Below are positions 18,179 to 26,261 of a stretch of DNA of 64,000 nucleotides, in pieces; position 1 is the stretch's first letter, and every line of letters starts with the position of its first letter. The DNA is taken from contig NZ_JAMBNS010000007.1 of NCBI RefSeq assembly GCF_023715225.1, forward strand, positions 186,001 through 250,000, in the 5' to 3' direction. The notes under the pieces were generated by a model that saw only the letters and a program-made list of their open reading frames with translations, was not told the DNA's origin and searched no databases. This DNA comes from Robertmurraya korlensis. GTDB taxonomy: Bacteria; Bacillota; Bacilli; Bacillales; Cytobacillaceae. Made by a program: the position numbers and the translations under genes.

Positions 18179-18913
18179 CTGGAGAAGTTGATAGACTTAA
18201 ACTGTGATATGGGTGAAAGCTTTGGCCTGTATAAATATGGTGCCGATGAGGAATTAATGCCATTAATAAGCTCTGCGAATATTGCGTGTGGTTTTCATGC
18301 AGGGGACCCACATGTTATGCGGGAATCGGTTGAGTTGGCAACTCAATATGGTGTAAGGGTGGGAGCACATGTAGGGTTACCCGATAGACTAGGCTTTGGT
18401 CGTCGTGAAATGAAAGTGAAGCCACAAGAGATATACGATTACACTCTCTACCAGCTCGGAGCACTTGCTAGTTTTTTACAAAAGAGTCATACAAGATTGT
18501 CTCATATTAAACCGCATGGTGCTCTTTATATGATGACAGCTGAAAAAAGAGAATTAGCGGAAGTAACGGTAGAAGCTGTCTTGGACTTTAATCGTGATAT
18601 TGAGATCTATACCTTGCCTAATTCCGAGCTGTATCATGCGGCAATAGAAGCAAAATTAAACGTAGTGACCGAATATTTTGCTGATCGGCCGTATGTAAAT
18701 AATTATGTGAAAATGTTTGGCTGGACGTTAGAGGAAATTGGACAGCCGAACACAATGGCCAAAAGAGCTTTGCAGTTGTTGGAGCAAAGCCCCGTTGAAA
18801 CGATTTGTGTTCATAGCGATACACCGAATGCATCAGCAATTATGAGATCGGTTCGAGAAGCCTTATTAGAAGATGGCTGGCTAATCGGAAGGAAAACGTT
18901 AATAGTTAAGTAA
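18179..18913 (+). CDS. LamB/YcsF family protein (5-oxoprolinase subunit A-like)
   Basis: About 245 residues, matching LamB/YcsF (PxpA): IDLNCDMGESFGLYKYGADEEL, ANIACGFHAGDPHVM, GAHVGLPDRLGFGRR, HIKPHGALYMM and CVHSDTPNA. PxpA works with PxpB/PxpC to open 5-oxoproline; relatives lie next to urea or guanidine carboxylases, but PxpB/C are not here. The start is unclear. AAAGGAGG at 18164-18171 is seven bases before CTG 18179, which would be a rare start; TTG 18188 also encodes the conserved beginning but is 16 bases from the ribosome site. Last gene of the guanidine operon. Confidence 0.88.
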   Translation: MEKLIDLNCDMGESFGLYKYGADEELMPLISSANIACGFHAGDPHVMRESVELATQYGVRVGAHVGLPDRLGFGRREMKVKPQEIYDYTLYQLGALASFLQKSHTRLSHIKPHGALYMMTAEKRELAEVTVEAVLDFNRDIEIYTLPNSELYHAAIEAKLNVVTEYFADRPYVNNYVKMFGWTLEEIGQPNTMAKRALQLLEQSPVETICVHSDTPNASAIMRSVREALLEDGWLIGRKTLIVK

Positions 18914-19080
18914 GTTGAAGATTCCTTCTATATGAAGATAATAAACAAATAATAAGCACCAAAGAATAATTGCTAATATGAGGAGTGAGTGTTTAAATAA
19001 TTTCATCATAGTATTAGTTTGAGAAGTATAGTTTGAAATATTCCATTCTACATGAGGAATTTAACAGAATTTGAATAATA

Positions 19081-19115
19081 AAAAGGTGTCAGCAAGAAAT
19101 TCTGACACCTTTTTG
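19081..19115. terminator. Bidirectional terminator
   Basis: A perfect 12-bp stem, 19081-19092 with 19102-19113, has A and T runs. It ends the guanidine operon and the convergent esterase gene. The 168 bases between the last guanidine gene and this hairpin show no gene or remnant. Confidence 0.85.
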
Positions 19116-19121
19116 ATGCAT

Positions 19122-20228
19122 CTATTTTTTCACTTGTTTAAATACCCATTCAATCATTTCTTTATTTTCATACGCAGGTACCCATGAAGCATGGTTATAT
19201 CCCTTCTCAGATGGATATTCTGTATAAATTGGATTCCCACCAGCATTCTGAATGGCTGTTATAATGTTTTGTGAGTAAGAAACCGGGATGATAGCATCGT
19301 CTACTGCATGGAAAGCCCAGATTGGTTTATTCACTAGCTTAAAAGCTTGAGTTGGATCTCCACCACCAGCAATTGGTACCATCGCAGCAAAAAGATCAGG
19401 ATATCTAATGTTCAGATTGAACGTACCAAAACCACCTTGGGACAATCCAGTAGAGTATAGTCGGTTGCTATCAATATTGTATTCATTTCTAACTTTTTGA
19501 AGAATATCATAGGCAGTACCTAAGTCTTGGGAGAACTCGAACACTCTGCTTAGATTAATATTATTATTTGTGTCTCTAGTGATTCCAAATCCACCATCAT
19601 GTACACTGCGTGCTTGAGGGGCAAGGACAAAGGCTGGATGCTTTGCTTGATTTTCAGGCGCTGCCCAGATCACAGCACCATCATTCGCTAGAATTTGCTT
19701 TTCGTTATCAGTGCCTCGCTCTCCACCTCCATGTAGGAATAGAACTAACGGGTACGATTTTGATGGATCGTAATTTTCAGGTACATAAAGGCGATAAGGC
19801 ATGTTATTGTAGGTGAAACTTAGGAACTTTGAAGCGATATCTTCTTTGGTTGTGAATGAATAAGTGAACGTGGATACCTTACTTTTTGCACCATTACTAA
19901 CTTCGTTTGCAATACTATTGTTCTTAACTTCATAAGCTATCGCTTTAATTGTCGTATCTTGATTAACAGTAATAGGTGTAGAATATAAATTACTATCTTT
20001 TGAAGGTGTCGTTCCATCTATTGTGTAATAGATAGATACACCAGGAGTTGAGGATTGCAGTTCAACGGTTTGTGATTTGTAATATGTACCCGACTCAATG
20101 GAGGCTTCTGGTGAAGCAATTTGACCCTCTGAATTTAGTTGCTTTGCTTGTCCTATAGGTGCAAATGCTTGAAATGCGAGGACGACTAAAAGTAGTGCAC
20201 AGATGCTTTTCATTACGAATCTCTTCAT
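19122..20228 (-). CDS. Secreted esterase with chitobiase-like C-terminal-type repeat domain at its N-end
   Basis: A 368-residue exported protein. ATG 20228 follows AGGAGGAAAATTC and opens a signal peptide (KSICALLLVVLAFQAFA). Residues about 35-115 form a CHB_HEX_C-type beta domain (YYTIDGTTPSKDSNLYSTP, TTIKAIAY). The rest is an alpha/beta hydrolase of the PHB-depolymerase/feruloyl-esterase-like type: LVLFLHGGGERG oxyanion loop, nucleophile STGLSQGGFG, an aspartate in FHAVDDAIIPV and a late histidine in GYNHASW. It probably acts on polysaccharide-linked or polymer esters outside the cell. A catabolite site lies upstream. Confidence 0.85.
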   Translation of the reverse strand: MKRFVMKSICALLLVVLAFQAFAPIGQAKQLNSEGQIASPEASIESGTYYKSQTVELQSSTPGVSIYYTIDGTTPSKDSNLYSTPITVNQDTTIKAIAYEVKNNSIANEVSNGAKSKVSTFTYSFTTKEDIASKFLSFTYNNMPYRLYVPENYDPSKSYPLVLFLHGGGERGTDNEKQILANDGAVIWAAPENQAKHPAFVLAPQARSVHDGGFGITRDTNNNINLSRVFEFSQDLGTAYDILQKVRNEYNIDSNRLYSTGLSQGGFGTFNLNIRYPDLFAAMVPIAGGGDPTQAFKLVNKPIWAFHAVDDAIIPVSYSQNIITAIQNAGGNPIYTEYPSEKGYNHASWVPAYENKEMIEWVFKQVKK

Positions 20229-20275
20229 GAATTTTCCTCCTATTAACATAGTAAAATACAAGGCTAATCATAAGA

Positions 20276-20289
20276 TATAAGCGCTTTCA
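20276..20289. promoter_or_regulatory. Candidate CRE (CcpA) site before the esterase
   Basis: TATAAGCGCTTTCA agrees with TGWAARCGYTWNCW at 13 of 14 positions. It lies about 48 bp before the esterase start, where CcpA would block initiation. This suggests the secreted esterase is shut down when preferred sugars are present. Confidence 0.55.
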
Positions 20290-20353
20290 TAAAAAGATAG
20301 CCTTTTTCCTTTTTTCTTAGGAAAAAGTTTGCGAATCCTATTAAAACAAGAAA

Positions 20354-20375
20354 GAGCTACATTTTTATGTAGCTC
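20354..20375 (-). terminator. Terminator of the sulfite-oxidase-like gene
   Basis: A 9-bp perfect stem, GAGCTACAT with ATGTAGCTC, is followed on the minus strand by a T-rich tract. Confidence 0.7.
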
Positions 20376-20441
20376 CTTCATAAAAAAGAGTTCTATTTTC
20401 CTGGTAGTTAAGACTTAATTTAGAGTTGCTACAAAAGAGAT

Positions 20442-21512
20442 TTACTCTAGTTTAACTCTGACCTTGTCGATTGCATGGTAGCCATAGCCTTTTCGATTCC
20501 AAAAAGGCTTCTTTGGTTGAACACGTTTATTTGAGTCTGTTGCTCTAGACATAATGGTGTATTCCCCTTTTTGTTCAGCTCTCCAGTGGTAGTACCAAGT
20601 ACTCCAGGAATATCCAGTATGGTCGATAGTTTCTATGTTTGCTTCGTTCCACGATTCTCCATTGTCAGTACTAATTTCAACCTTCTTTATATAACCTTGG
20701 CCAGTCCAAGCTATTCCTCTTATGGTGTGTGCACCTGTTTGTAGGATGTCTCTATCGATTGGATGCTGAATCGTTGAATTTACATGGAGGTTGGTCACTG
20801 GAACAGCTTCTTTGTTGCTTTCTTTGTAAGGGTAATATACATAATCCACTGTTTGAAAGGGACCTGTAAAAGGTGAATCAGTAACGATTATTTGCTTTAG
20901 CCATTTAACTGAGGCCATAGCATACCACTGTGGAACAATTAATCTTAAAGGAAAGCCGTGCTTAAAAGGGATAGGTTTGCCATTATACTCATATGCAATA
21001 ATCGTATCTGGGTGAAGTGCTTTTTCTAAAGGCAGACTTCGAGTGTAAGAGACTAATTGATTATTGTCTTTACGCTCTCCGTAATCATATCCTTCAACAA
21101 CTACTTCTAAAGCACTTTCTTTAATACCTGCAAGGTCTAGTACATTTTTTAATGGTACACCTTTCCAAATCCCCTGACTCATCGCCCCTTTTTCCCACTG
21201 CTCACCAAACACTTTCGGTTCGAAAAAGCTTCGCTTATTCCCAGAACATTCAAGAACTGCTTTTACCTGTTTTGAGGGTAAATAGGTTAGTTGTTGCAAT
21301 GAAAAAAACAATGGCTTTTTTACATGACCACTAACGGGAAACCAGTAGCTAGAGGATGAGAGCGATGGATAAGAAAAGTGATTGCGTCTATAGAAAAGTC
21401 GGGAAGAAATGGTGTCGTTGTCTAAAAAGGAGATGGGTGACTCTTGATTTTCAGGATGAAGGCTTTTGGTAATCAAATAAGGTTTTGCATTAGGTTGGAA
21501 GTGATTATTCAT
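20442..21512 (-). CDS. Sulfite oxidase-type molybdopterin enzyme
   Basis: A 356-residue molybdenum-cofactor oxidoreductase. The catalytic cysteine that binds molybdenum is in AVLECSGNKRSFF. Other family features are GVPLKNVLDLAG, a YEYNGKPIPFKHGFPLRLIVPQWYAMASVKWL stretch and a C-terminal Mo-co dimerisation (immunoglobulin-like) domain with HTIRGIAWTGQGYIKKVEISTDNG. No signal peptide is seen, so it is probably cytoplasmic. ATG 21512 follows GGAGGAGAC. The substrate may be sulfite or another small oxo-acid. Electron acceptor genes are not nearby. Confidence 0.88.
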   Translation of the reverse strand: MNNHFQPNAKPYLITKSLHPENQESPISFLDNDTISSRLFYRRNHFSYPSLSSSSYWFPVSGHVKKPLFFSLQQLTYLPSKQVKAVLECSGNKRSFFEPKVFGEQWEKGAMSQGIWKGVPLKNVLDLAGIKESALEVVVEGYDYGERKDNNQLVSYTRSLPLEKALHPDTIIAYEYNGKPIPFKHGFPLRLIVPQWYAMASVKWLKQIIVTDSPFTGPFQTVDYVYYPYKESNKEAVPVTNLHVNSTIQHPIDRDILQTGAHTIRGIAWTGQGYIKKVEISTDNGESWNEANIETIDHTGYSWSTWYYHWRAEQKGEYTIMSRATDSNKRVQPKKPFWNRKGYGYHAIDKVRVKLE

Positions 21513-21660
21513 CTGTCTCCTCCAAATGAAAAGAATGTTTTTTAAACAATATGTGGCTATCGGATGAAATAGTCTTTTGTGGCTGTAAAGACCTTGTTTT
21601 TACAAAGACAATTTGGCAGTATAAGAGAGGGTTAAAACTAGTTTGATCGGAGGAATACAA

Positions 21661-21996
21661 ATGGCTAACTTGCCAAATTGTCCAAAGTGCCAATCGGAAT
21701 ACACATACGAAGACGGTACATTATATATTTGCCCAGAGTGTGCACATGAGTGGACAGCAGAAAGTGAAATAAGTGAAGAGCAAAAGGTAGTGAAGGATGC
21801 AAACGGGAATGTACTAACCGATGGTGACACAGTTTCGGTGATTAAGGATCTAAAAGTAAAGGGGTCGTCATCTGTGATTAAGATCGGTACGAAGGTGAAA
21901 AACATACGACTTGTCGAAGGTGATCATGATATAGACTGTAAAATTGATGGATTTGGTGCCATGCAGTTAAAATCGGAATTTGTGAAGAAGATATAG
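21661..21996 (+). CDS. Zinc-ribbon protein YjdM/PhnA
   Basis: A 111-residue YjdM (historically PhnA) protein. ATG 21661 follows CGGAGGAATACA; an upstream in-frame TTG at 21643 lacks a site. The N-terminal zinc ribbon CPKCxxx...CPECAHEW is followed by a [40 protein letters not shown]3-like domain. Despite the old phosphonate label, its function is not established. Divergent from the sulfite-oxidase-like gene. Confidence 0.93.
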   Translation: MANLPNCPKCQSEYTYEDGTLYICPECAHEWTAESEISEEQKVVKDANGNVLTDGDTVSVIKDLKVKGSSSVIKIGTKVKNIRLVEGDHDIDCKIDGFGAMQLKSEFVKKI

Positions 21997-22132
21997 AATG
22001 AAAAAGCCTTAGAATACATATTTGTGGTATTTACTGGATATATAAGGATATACTAGTAGGAAGGGAACATCCATATGGTCTTCTAGTTCTCATTGTAGAA
22101 GGCAAGAGACCCTTAGGAAGGATGGCCAAAAA

Positions 22133-22501
22133 ATGACTGTTATTGGTTACCAAGCTCAGGTAGCGGATGGAATTAGAAAAAAGGGAATTAAGCGAGTGAA
22201 CTCCTTTTTTAAAACACCTGAAGAAGCAGTAGAAGAGGCTTTTTCTTTAAAGGAAAAGTTGGATACAAGATACAAAAATAAAATCAAGTGGGACTATGGT
22301 AAAAAAGTTACAGGGACACTTGAAAAAATGAAGATTCTAAAGGGCTACTTAGATGGTAATGAAGATTCCAGTGCTTTTTATCTTCAAATTACTACATCAG
22401 AGATTCAGAGGAATTTAAAGTTATCTACACCTAGTAAGCCTAAAAAAGTTACTGCGAATGACAAAAAAGTGATGACTAAAGTCGCTAAAATATTTGTATA
22501 A
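22133..22501 (+). CDS. Small basic protein, unknown
   Basis: A 122-residue lysine-rich soluble protein with ATG 22133 behind AGGAAGGATGGCC. No family recognised. The middle is helical (TPEEAVEEAFSLKEKLDTRYKNKI); the end is a basic tail (STPSKPKKVTANDKKVMTK). Stands alone between YjdM and the cold-shock gene. Confidence 0.6.
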   Translation: MTVIGYQAQVADGIRKKGIKRVNSFFKTPEEAVEEAFSLKEKLDTRYKNKIKWDYGKKVTGTLEKMKILKGYLDGNEDSSAFYLQITTSEIQRNLKLSTPSKPKKVTANDKKVMTKVAKIFV

Positions 22502-22667
22502 TTACTTCCCTTTGTGGTTGGAGAATATATGTAATTAATACTTTTCATTGTGTTATTACTCATAACCTGTTATTCTTAGAAAGAATTATTTTTGTTCGGT
22601 CTGTAAGGAAAAAATAGTGAAAGCTTTTTCGCCTTTGATTTCTCATTGAGCAATGATAGTATTAATT

Positions 22668-22681
22668 GTGGAATATTCCAC
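22668..22681 (+). promoter_or_regulatory. Hairpin just before the cold-shock ribosome site
   Basis: GTGGAATATTCCAC is a perfect 14-base inverted repeat ending three bases before the AGGAGG of the cold-shock gene. In the RNA it could form a small AT-centred hairpin beside the ribosome site, so it may tune translation with temperature or bind a protein. Confidence 0.4.
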
Positions 22682-22696
22682 GCAGGAGGAAACAAC

Positions 22697-22897
22697 ATGC
22701 AACAAGGTACAGTAAAATGGTTTAATGCAGAAAAAGGCTTCGGTTTTATCGAGATTCAAGGTGGAGAAGATGTATTTGTTCACTTCTCAGCGATTCAAGG
22801 CGAAGGATTTAAATCTTTAGACGAAGGTCAAAAGGTTACTTTTGATACAGAGCAAGGTCAACGTGGACTTCAAGCTACGAATGTAAAAAAAGCATAA
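22697..22897 (+). CDS. csp: Cold-shock protein (CspA/CspB family)
   Basis: A 66-residue single-stranded nucleic-acid-binding protein that acts as an RNA chaperone. It has both RNA-binding motifs, KGFGFIEI (RNP1) and VFVHFSAI (RNP2), and the usual [18 protein letters not shown] start. ATG 22697 after GCAGGAGGAAACAAC is certain; the longer upstream frame is not used. A long leader (at least 150 bases without a gene) precedes it, as is common for csp genes. Confidence 0.97.
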   Translation: MQQGTVKWFNAEKGFGFIEIQGGEDVFVHFSAIQGEGFKSLDEGQKVTFDTEQGQRGLQATNVKKA

Positions 22898-22907
22898 TTA
22901 TATATGT

Positions 22908-22945
22908 AGAAACAGATGGATAAATAGCCATCTGTTTTTTTATGT
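22908..22945 (+). terminator. Terminator of the cold-shock gene
   Basis: AAACAGATGG pairs with CCATCTGTTT and a T-run follows. Coordinates are approximate to one or two bases. Confidence 0.8.
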
Positions 22946-22960
22946 CTTCAATTTAGAAAA

Positions 22961-23000
22961 AAAGTGGTGCTAAAACCTTTTCGGTTTCAGCACCACTTTT
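22961..23000 (-). terminator. Terminator of the chemoreceptor gene
   Basis: An interrupted 16-17 bp stem with arms AAAGTGGTGCT and AGCACCACTTT, plus an inner AAACC/GGTTT, lies just after the stop on the minus strand. The flank supplies a T-run on that strand. Confidence 0.8.
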
Positions 23001-23004
23001 ATCA

Positions 23005-24717
23005 TTATTCATACACTTTAAACGTATTCACCATTGCTTGAAGGTCTTCAGCCATTTTTGCTAATGAATGAGCCGAAGCTGTGATTTCTTCCATCGAAGC
23101 AAGTTGTTCCTCAGCTCCTGCAGCCACAGTTTGAGAACCTGATGAAGATTCTTCCGTTTTCATGGAGATATCAAAGATACCGATTGCAACCTGTTCCACG
23201 CTTGAAGATAACTGCTTAACAGCGGCAGAAACTTCAACCGATTGTCTAGATACGTCCGCAGCAGAATGAAGAATTTTTTCAAAAGATTTACCAGTATCAT
23301 TAATCAACACAAGACCAGTTTGTACTTCTGTTGTACATTTATCCATTGATACAACTGCATTGGAAGTACTGCTTTGAATATCATGTATTAAATGAGTAAT
23401 TTGTTCAGCAGAACGTCGAGATTCCTCAGCTAATTTTCTTACTTCATCGGCCACCACTGCGAAGCCTTTTCCATGTTCTCCTGCTCGTGCTGCCTCAATA
23501 GCTGCATTTAAAGCAAGTAAGTTTGTTTGGTCTGAAATTCCAGAGATAACAGCCAAAATTTTCTCTATCTCAGAAGAACGTTCTCCTAGGTCCTTAATAA
23601 TACTAGATGATGTTTGTACGGTTTCATTGATAGATCCCATTTGATCTATCGTTTTCTTAAGTGCGATATTTCCCTTTTCTGATTCTTCAGTTGTAACATT
23701 TGAATGATCAGAAACCAATGTGATTGAATCTGCAATATTTGAAATGCCAATTGCCATTTGCTGTGTAGAAACAGATACAACTTCTGTACCCTTTACAGAG
23801 GCTTCGCCATTAGCTGCCATAATAGAACTAGCTTCAGCAATTTGTTCTGCGGCTTTATTTGTTTCTTCAGCACTTGCCATTAGTTGCTCAGATGAGGCTG
23901 CTACTTGGTCGGAAGATTCACGAACCATCATAATTAGTGATTTAATTTGGGAAATCATTTCATTAAATGATTTTGAAAGGTTCCCAATTTCATCCCTTGA
24001 CTCGTAGTTACTATGAACGGTTAAGTCCCCATTTTTAGCTTTTTGCATTAGGTATTCCATTTGCTTAAGCGGGCCGTAAATCGATCTTGATATGATCCAG
24101 CTTGTAGTAACAAATAGTATGATTGATAGCACAATGATGCTTATCATTACTATTGATGAATTTCTGTTGTTTATTTGATTCTCATCATTTGCTTGTTCTG
24201 CATATTTACCATTGACTTCGATCAACTTTGTATACAGTTGGTCTAATTCAGTTAGAAGGGGACCTGTTTCTTGAACATATACTTCGTATGCTTCAGAGTT
24301 TTGATTTTTGAGAGCAAGTTCAAGTGTTTTTTCTTTTGAAACTTGGAATCTTTCAACTACGTCCTTAATACTATCAAACACTTCTTGTTCTTCTTGCCCT
24401 GAACTTTTATAGGCTTCTCTAATTTCTCGGTTCATTTCTAGTCTAGCTTCTAATTGTTCTACAAGTTCTTTATTACGAGTCGTATCTCTATTAACCATTA
24501 ATTCTACTAAAGCCGTCTGTACATATTGTGCATTGCTTTTTAGTAAGCTGGCAGCTTGAATGGGTTCGAGATTGTCTTTATACATAGCTGTTAGTTTATT
24601 TCCTGTCATAGTTTGTTGAGTAAGACCGGAAATCCCAACTATTAAAAGGCTTACAAGAGTAATTGTTGATAATAAAAGCATTTTTTGTACAATTTTTAAA
24701 TTCTTTATCCATTTCAT
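23005..24717 (-). CDS. Methyl-accepting chemotaxis protein
   Basis: A 570-residue chemoreceptor. ATG 24717 follows AAGGAGCAACTG. It has TM1 (about 10-32), a helical 4HB-type extracellular sensor (about 35-185), TM2 (about 190-210), a HAMP domain ([40 protein letters not shown]) and the conserved signalling tip [39 protein letters not shown]. The ligand is unknown. A sigma-D-like promoter is present upstream, tying it to the motility regulon. Confidence 0.95.
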   Translation of the reverse strand: MKWIKNLKIVQKMLLLSTITLVSLLIVGISGLTQQTMTGNKLTAMYKDNLEPIQAASLLKSNAQYVQTALVELMVNRDTTRNKELVEQLEARLEMNREIREAYKSSGQEEQEVFDSIKDVVERFQVSKEKTLELALKNQNSEAYEVYVQETGPLLTELDQLYTKLIEVNGKYAEQANDENQINNRNSSIVMISIIVLSIILFVTTSWIISRSIYGPLKQMEYLMQKAKNGDLTVHSNYESRDEIGNLSKSFNEMISQIKSLIMMVRESSDQVAASSEQLMASAEETNKAAEQIAEASSIMAANGEASVKGTEVVSVSTQQMAIGISNIADSITLVSDHSNVTTEESEKGNIALKKTIDQMGSINETVQTSSSIIKDLGERSSEIEKILAVISGISDQTNLLALNAAIEAARAGEHGKGFAVVADEVRKLAEESRRSAEQITHLIHDIQSSTSNAVVSMDKCTTEVQTGLVLINDTGKSFEKILHSAADVSRQSVEVSAAVKQLSSSVEQVAIGIFDISMKTEESSSGSQTVAAGAEEQLASMEEITASAHSLAKMAEDLQAMVNTFKVYE

Positions 24718-24774
24718 CGACAGTTGCTCCTTTTGTAGTTTTGTATTTTTCGATGAAGTATTCGTTCTCCTTTG

Positions 24775-24801
24775 TTATCGGCATTTTGTCGGAATAAGTT
24801 A
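24775..24801 (-). promoter_or_regulatory. Sigma-D-type promoter of the chemoreceptor gene
   Basis: Reading leftward, TAAC (24801-24798) is followed by 15 bases and a perfect GCCGATAA -10 (24782-24775). The Bacillus sigma-D consensus is TAAA-N15-GCCGATAA. The start point would fall about 50 bases before the ATG. Confidence 0.8.
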
Positions 24802-24841
24802 ATACTTTTATACTAGAACTTTTGTCAAAATAGTTAACAAA

Positions 24842-24868
24842 ATAAAAAAGCCTCAGCAAAACTGAGAC
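24842..24868 (-). terminator. Terminator of the SET-domain gene
   Basis: On the minus strand GTCTCAG pairs with CTGAGGC and is followed by TTTTTTATTTT, eight bases after the stop codon. Confidence 0.7.
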
Positions 24869-24875
24869 TTTCGTT

Positions 24876-25265
24876 TTATTTCCCTTCATTAAACCAAAGT
24901 GGATCTTGATTATCTTCTTCACCATTGTAGTTGATTAACACTTCTTCTCCAGCTTTTATATCTTTGTAAGCATAAAAATCAAATGTATGATTTGGAAAGT
25001 TGATCTCATACGTTGCATTTGGCTCATACGAATGGTTGAACAGCATACCATATCCAAGTAGCAGAGCGGAATGATTGATTCCATACTCGAAAGCGTAATC
25101 CGCAAGAAGTGTTTTTTCGATATGTTCGTGCTGGTCATTCGGATAAGGAATAACAGGTGCCTCATGAATGAGTTCACCTTTTTTTATATCTCTTGTTGCA
25201 AATACGCCTCTATTGAGTTCTCCATCACTGAGTGTAGAAGTTCTTATCTCAATCACAGTTGTCAC
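24876..25265 (-). CDS. SET-domain protein
   Basis: A 129-residue protein consisting only of a SET domain. The substrate-side motif RGVFATRDIKKGELIHEAPV opens the fold; FNHSYEPNA (residues 76-83) is the NHSxxPN pseudoknot motif and GEEVLINYN (106-113) the ExxxxY motif. SET proteins transfer methyl groups from SAM to lysine in proteins. The domain is typical of eukaryotes but also found in bacteria. No post-SET cysteines are seen. The start is either GTG 25265 or GTG 25256; AAGGTGA fits the second better. Confidence 0.85.
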   Translation of the reverse strand: MTTVIEIRTSTLSDGELNRGVFATRDIKKGELIHEAPVIPYPNDQHEHIEKTLLADYAFEYGINHSALLLGYGMLFNHSYEPNATYEINFPNHTFDFYAYKDIKAGEEVLINYNGEEDNQDPLWFNEGK

Positions 25266-25343
25266 CTTCGCCTTCGTTTTTGTCTTTCATCTGATTGTAT
25301 CAGTGTTGACTGTAAAAAGGAACCTTATCGCTTTAATTGCCCA

Positions 25344-25372
25344 TACGTATGTCCAATTAGATGCATACAGTA
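25344..25372 (+). promoter_or_regulatory. Sigma-K/E-like sporulation promoter
   Basis: CATACAGTA at 25364-25372 matches the sigma-K -10 CATANNNTA and also the sigma-E -10 CATACANT. TACG at 25344-25347, 16 bases upstream, contains the AC core of a sigma-K -35. It would start transcription near 25380, ahead of the His-rich gene, in the mother cell during sporulation. Confidence 0.5.
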
Positions 25373-25413
25373 GAGGAGTAGGACAAAATGGATGAAAAGA
25401 GGTAGATTGATAT

Positions 25414-25713
25414 ATGACTAATAATCGAAATGTATACGGCGGTGGACATCACCACGGAGGACATCATCACGGTGGACACCACCATGGAGGACATCATCAT
25501 GGAGGACATCACCACGGTGGACACCATCATGGATATTATGGTGGAGGATTTGGAGGAGGGGGCTTTGGGGCGGCGCCATTAGCTGTGGGTCTGCTTGGGG
25601 GACTTGCGGCAGGAGCTTTAACTCAAGGAACAGGTTATGGTTATGGATATGGCTATCCAGCAGCCACACCTTATCCAGCTTATAATCCATATGGGGTTTA
25701 TCCGTATTATTGA
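25414..25713 (+). CDS. His/Gly-rich repeat protein, probable spore-coat or metal-binding protein
   Basis: A 99-residue low-complexity protein with ATG 25414 behind GAAAAGAGGTAG. Residues about 9-39 are six GHHHG units, followed by a Gly-rich part, a short hydrophobic segment (PLAVGLLGGLAAGALT) and a Tyr/Gly/Pro tail (GYGYGYGYPAATPYPAYNPY). His clusters bind metals; Gly/Tyr-rich ends are typical of cross-linked coat proteins. With the sporulation-type promoter upstream, a coat role is inferred. It is not known by sequence to belong to a named Cot family. Confidence 0.75.
   Translation: MTNNRNVYGGGHHHGGHHHGGHHHGGHHHGGHHHGGHHHGYYGGGFGGGGFGAAPLAVGLLGGLAAGALTQGTGYGYGYGYPAATPYPAYNPYGVYPYY
25442..25535 (+). 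repeat. Coding 15-bp tandem repeat (GHHHG units)
   Basis: About six copies of a 15-bp unit with pattern GGWCAYCAYCAYGGW lie inside the His-rich gene. Copies differ only at third codon positions. Such arrays can change length by slippage, so copy number may vary between strains. Confidence 0.85.
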
Positions 25714-25720
25714 TAGGAGA

Positions 25721-25755
25721 AAGCGGCTGTTTACTAAACAGTCGCTTTTTTCGTG
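25721..25755 (+). terminator. Terminator of the His-rich gene
   Basis: AAGCGGCTGTTT pairs with AAACAGTCGCTT (one wobble) and a T-run follows. Confidence 0.8.
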
Positions 25756-25818
25756 TAAAACAAATTGAACAAAATTTCAATTAATTTCTGTATACAAATT
25801 CTCTTAATATTGTTATTA

Positions 25819-25835
25819 TGTAAGGAAATATAACA
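25819..25835. promoter_or_regulatory. Near-consensus TnrA/GlnR box before the amt operon
   Basis: TGTAAGGAAATATAACA agrees with TGTNANAWWWTNTNACA except for one base (G at position 7). It lies only about 23 bp before the first start codon and just after a TATTAT -10-like word, where a bound regulator would repress, not activate. GlnR-type control is therefore more likely than TnrA activation. Confidence 0.45.
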
Positions 25836-25857
25836 TTAATGTGTTAGGAGAGTTTAC

Positions 25858-26256
25858 GTGATTGTTCGAGATGAATTGAATCGGTACTTCCATTTTTCTT
25901 CTTCTGAGATTACGAGCATACTTCAACGAATATTGTTGACGAAGGAACAAGAAATTCATGAGTTAAAAAATAAAATCACAAAGTATGAAGAGAAAAGACG
26001 AGCTGAGGACGCGTTTTATCAATCGTTGTCTCCTGTACGGAAATTTTTTGCAAGCCGTCCACCGAGTCACCACCAAGCGGTTGAATACATTGTCCATGTG
26101 AAAGATCGCTTAAAGCAAATTGACACACTGAAACAACGAATCTATGAAATTAACTTAGCTATTCGTCAATGTGAAGAAATAACGAGTGGTGATGAACTTG
26201 AACTATCAAGTGTGATTACGGAAGACATCATCAAGCTGAAGAAAGTCGAGGAGTAG
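25858..26256 (+). CDS. Coiled-coil protein coupled to the ammonium transporter
   Basis: A 132-residue soluble protein with a GTG start behind AGGAGAG. Two helical heptad-like stretches (ILQRILLTKEQEIHELKNKITKYEEKRR and VKDRLKQIDTLKQRIYEINLAIRQCEEI) flank a basic proline segment (FFASRPPSHHQ). No family is recognised and no T-loop of PII proteins is present. The stop is five bases before the amt start and the amt ribosome site lies inside this gene, so the two are translationally coupled. A helper or regulator of the transporter is possible. Confidence 0.7.
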   Translation: MIVRDELNRYFHFSSSEITSILQRILLTKEQEIHELKNKITKYEEKRRAEDAFYQSLSPVRKFFASRPPSHHQAVEYIVHVKDRLKQIDTLKQRIYEINLAIRQCEEITSGDELELSSVITEDIIKLKKVEE

Positions 26257-26261
26257 TAGTA

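Noticed and set aside
25442-25535. CRISPR-like short repeat array
   Set aside because: Units are contiguous 15-mers with no spacers and encode GHHHG; it is a coding tandem repeat.
25418-25780. Minus-strand ORF across the His-rich repeat
   Set aside because: Antisense reading of the 15-bp coding repeat; no ribosome site.
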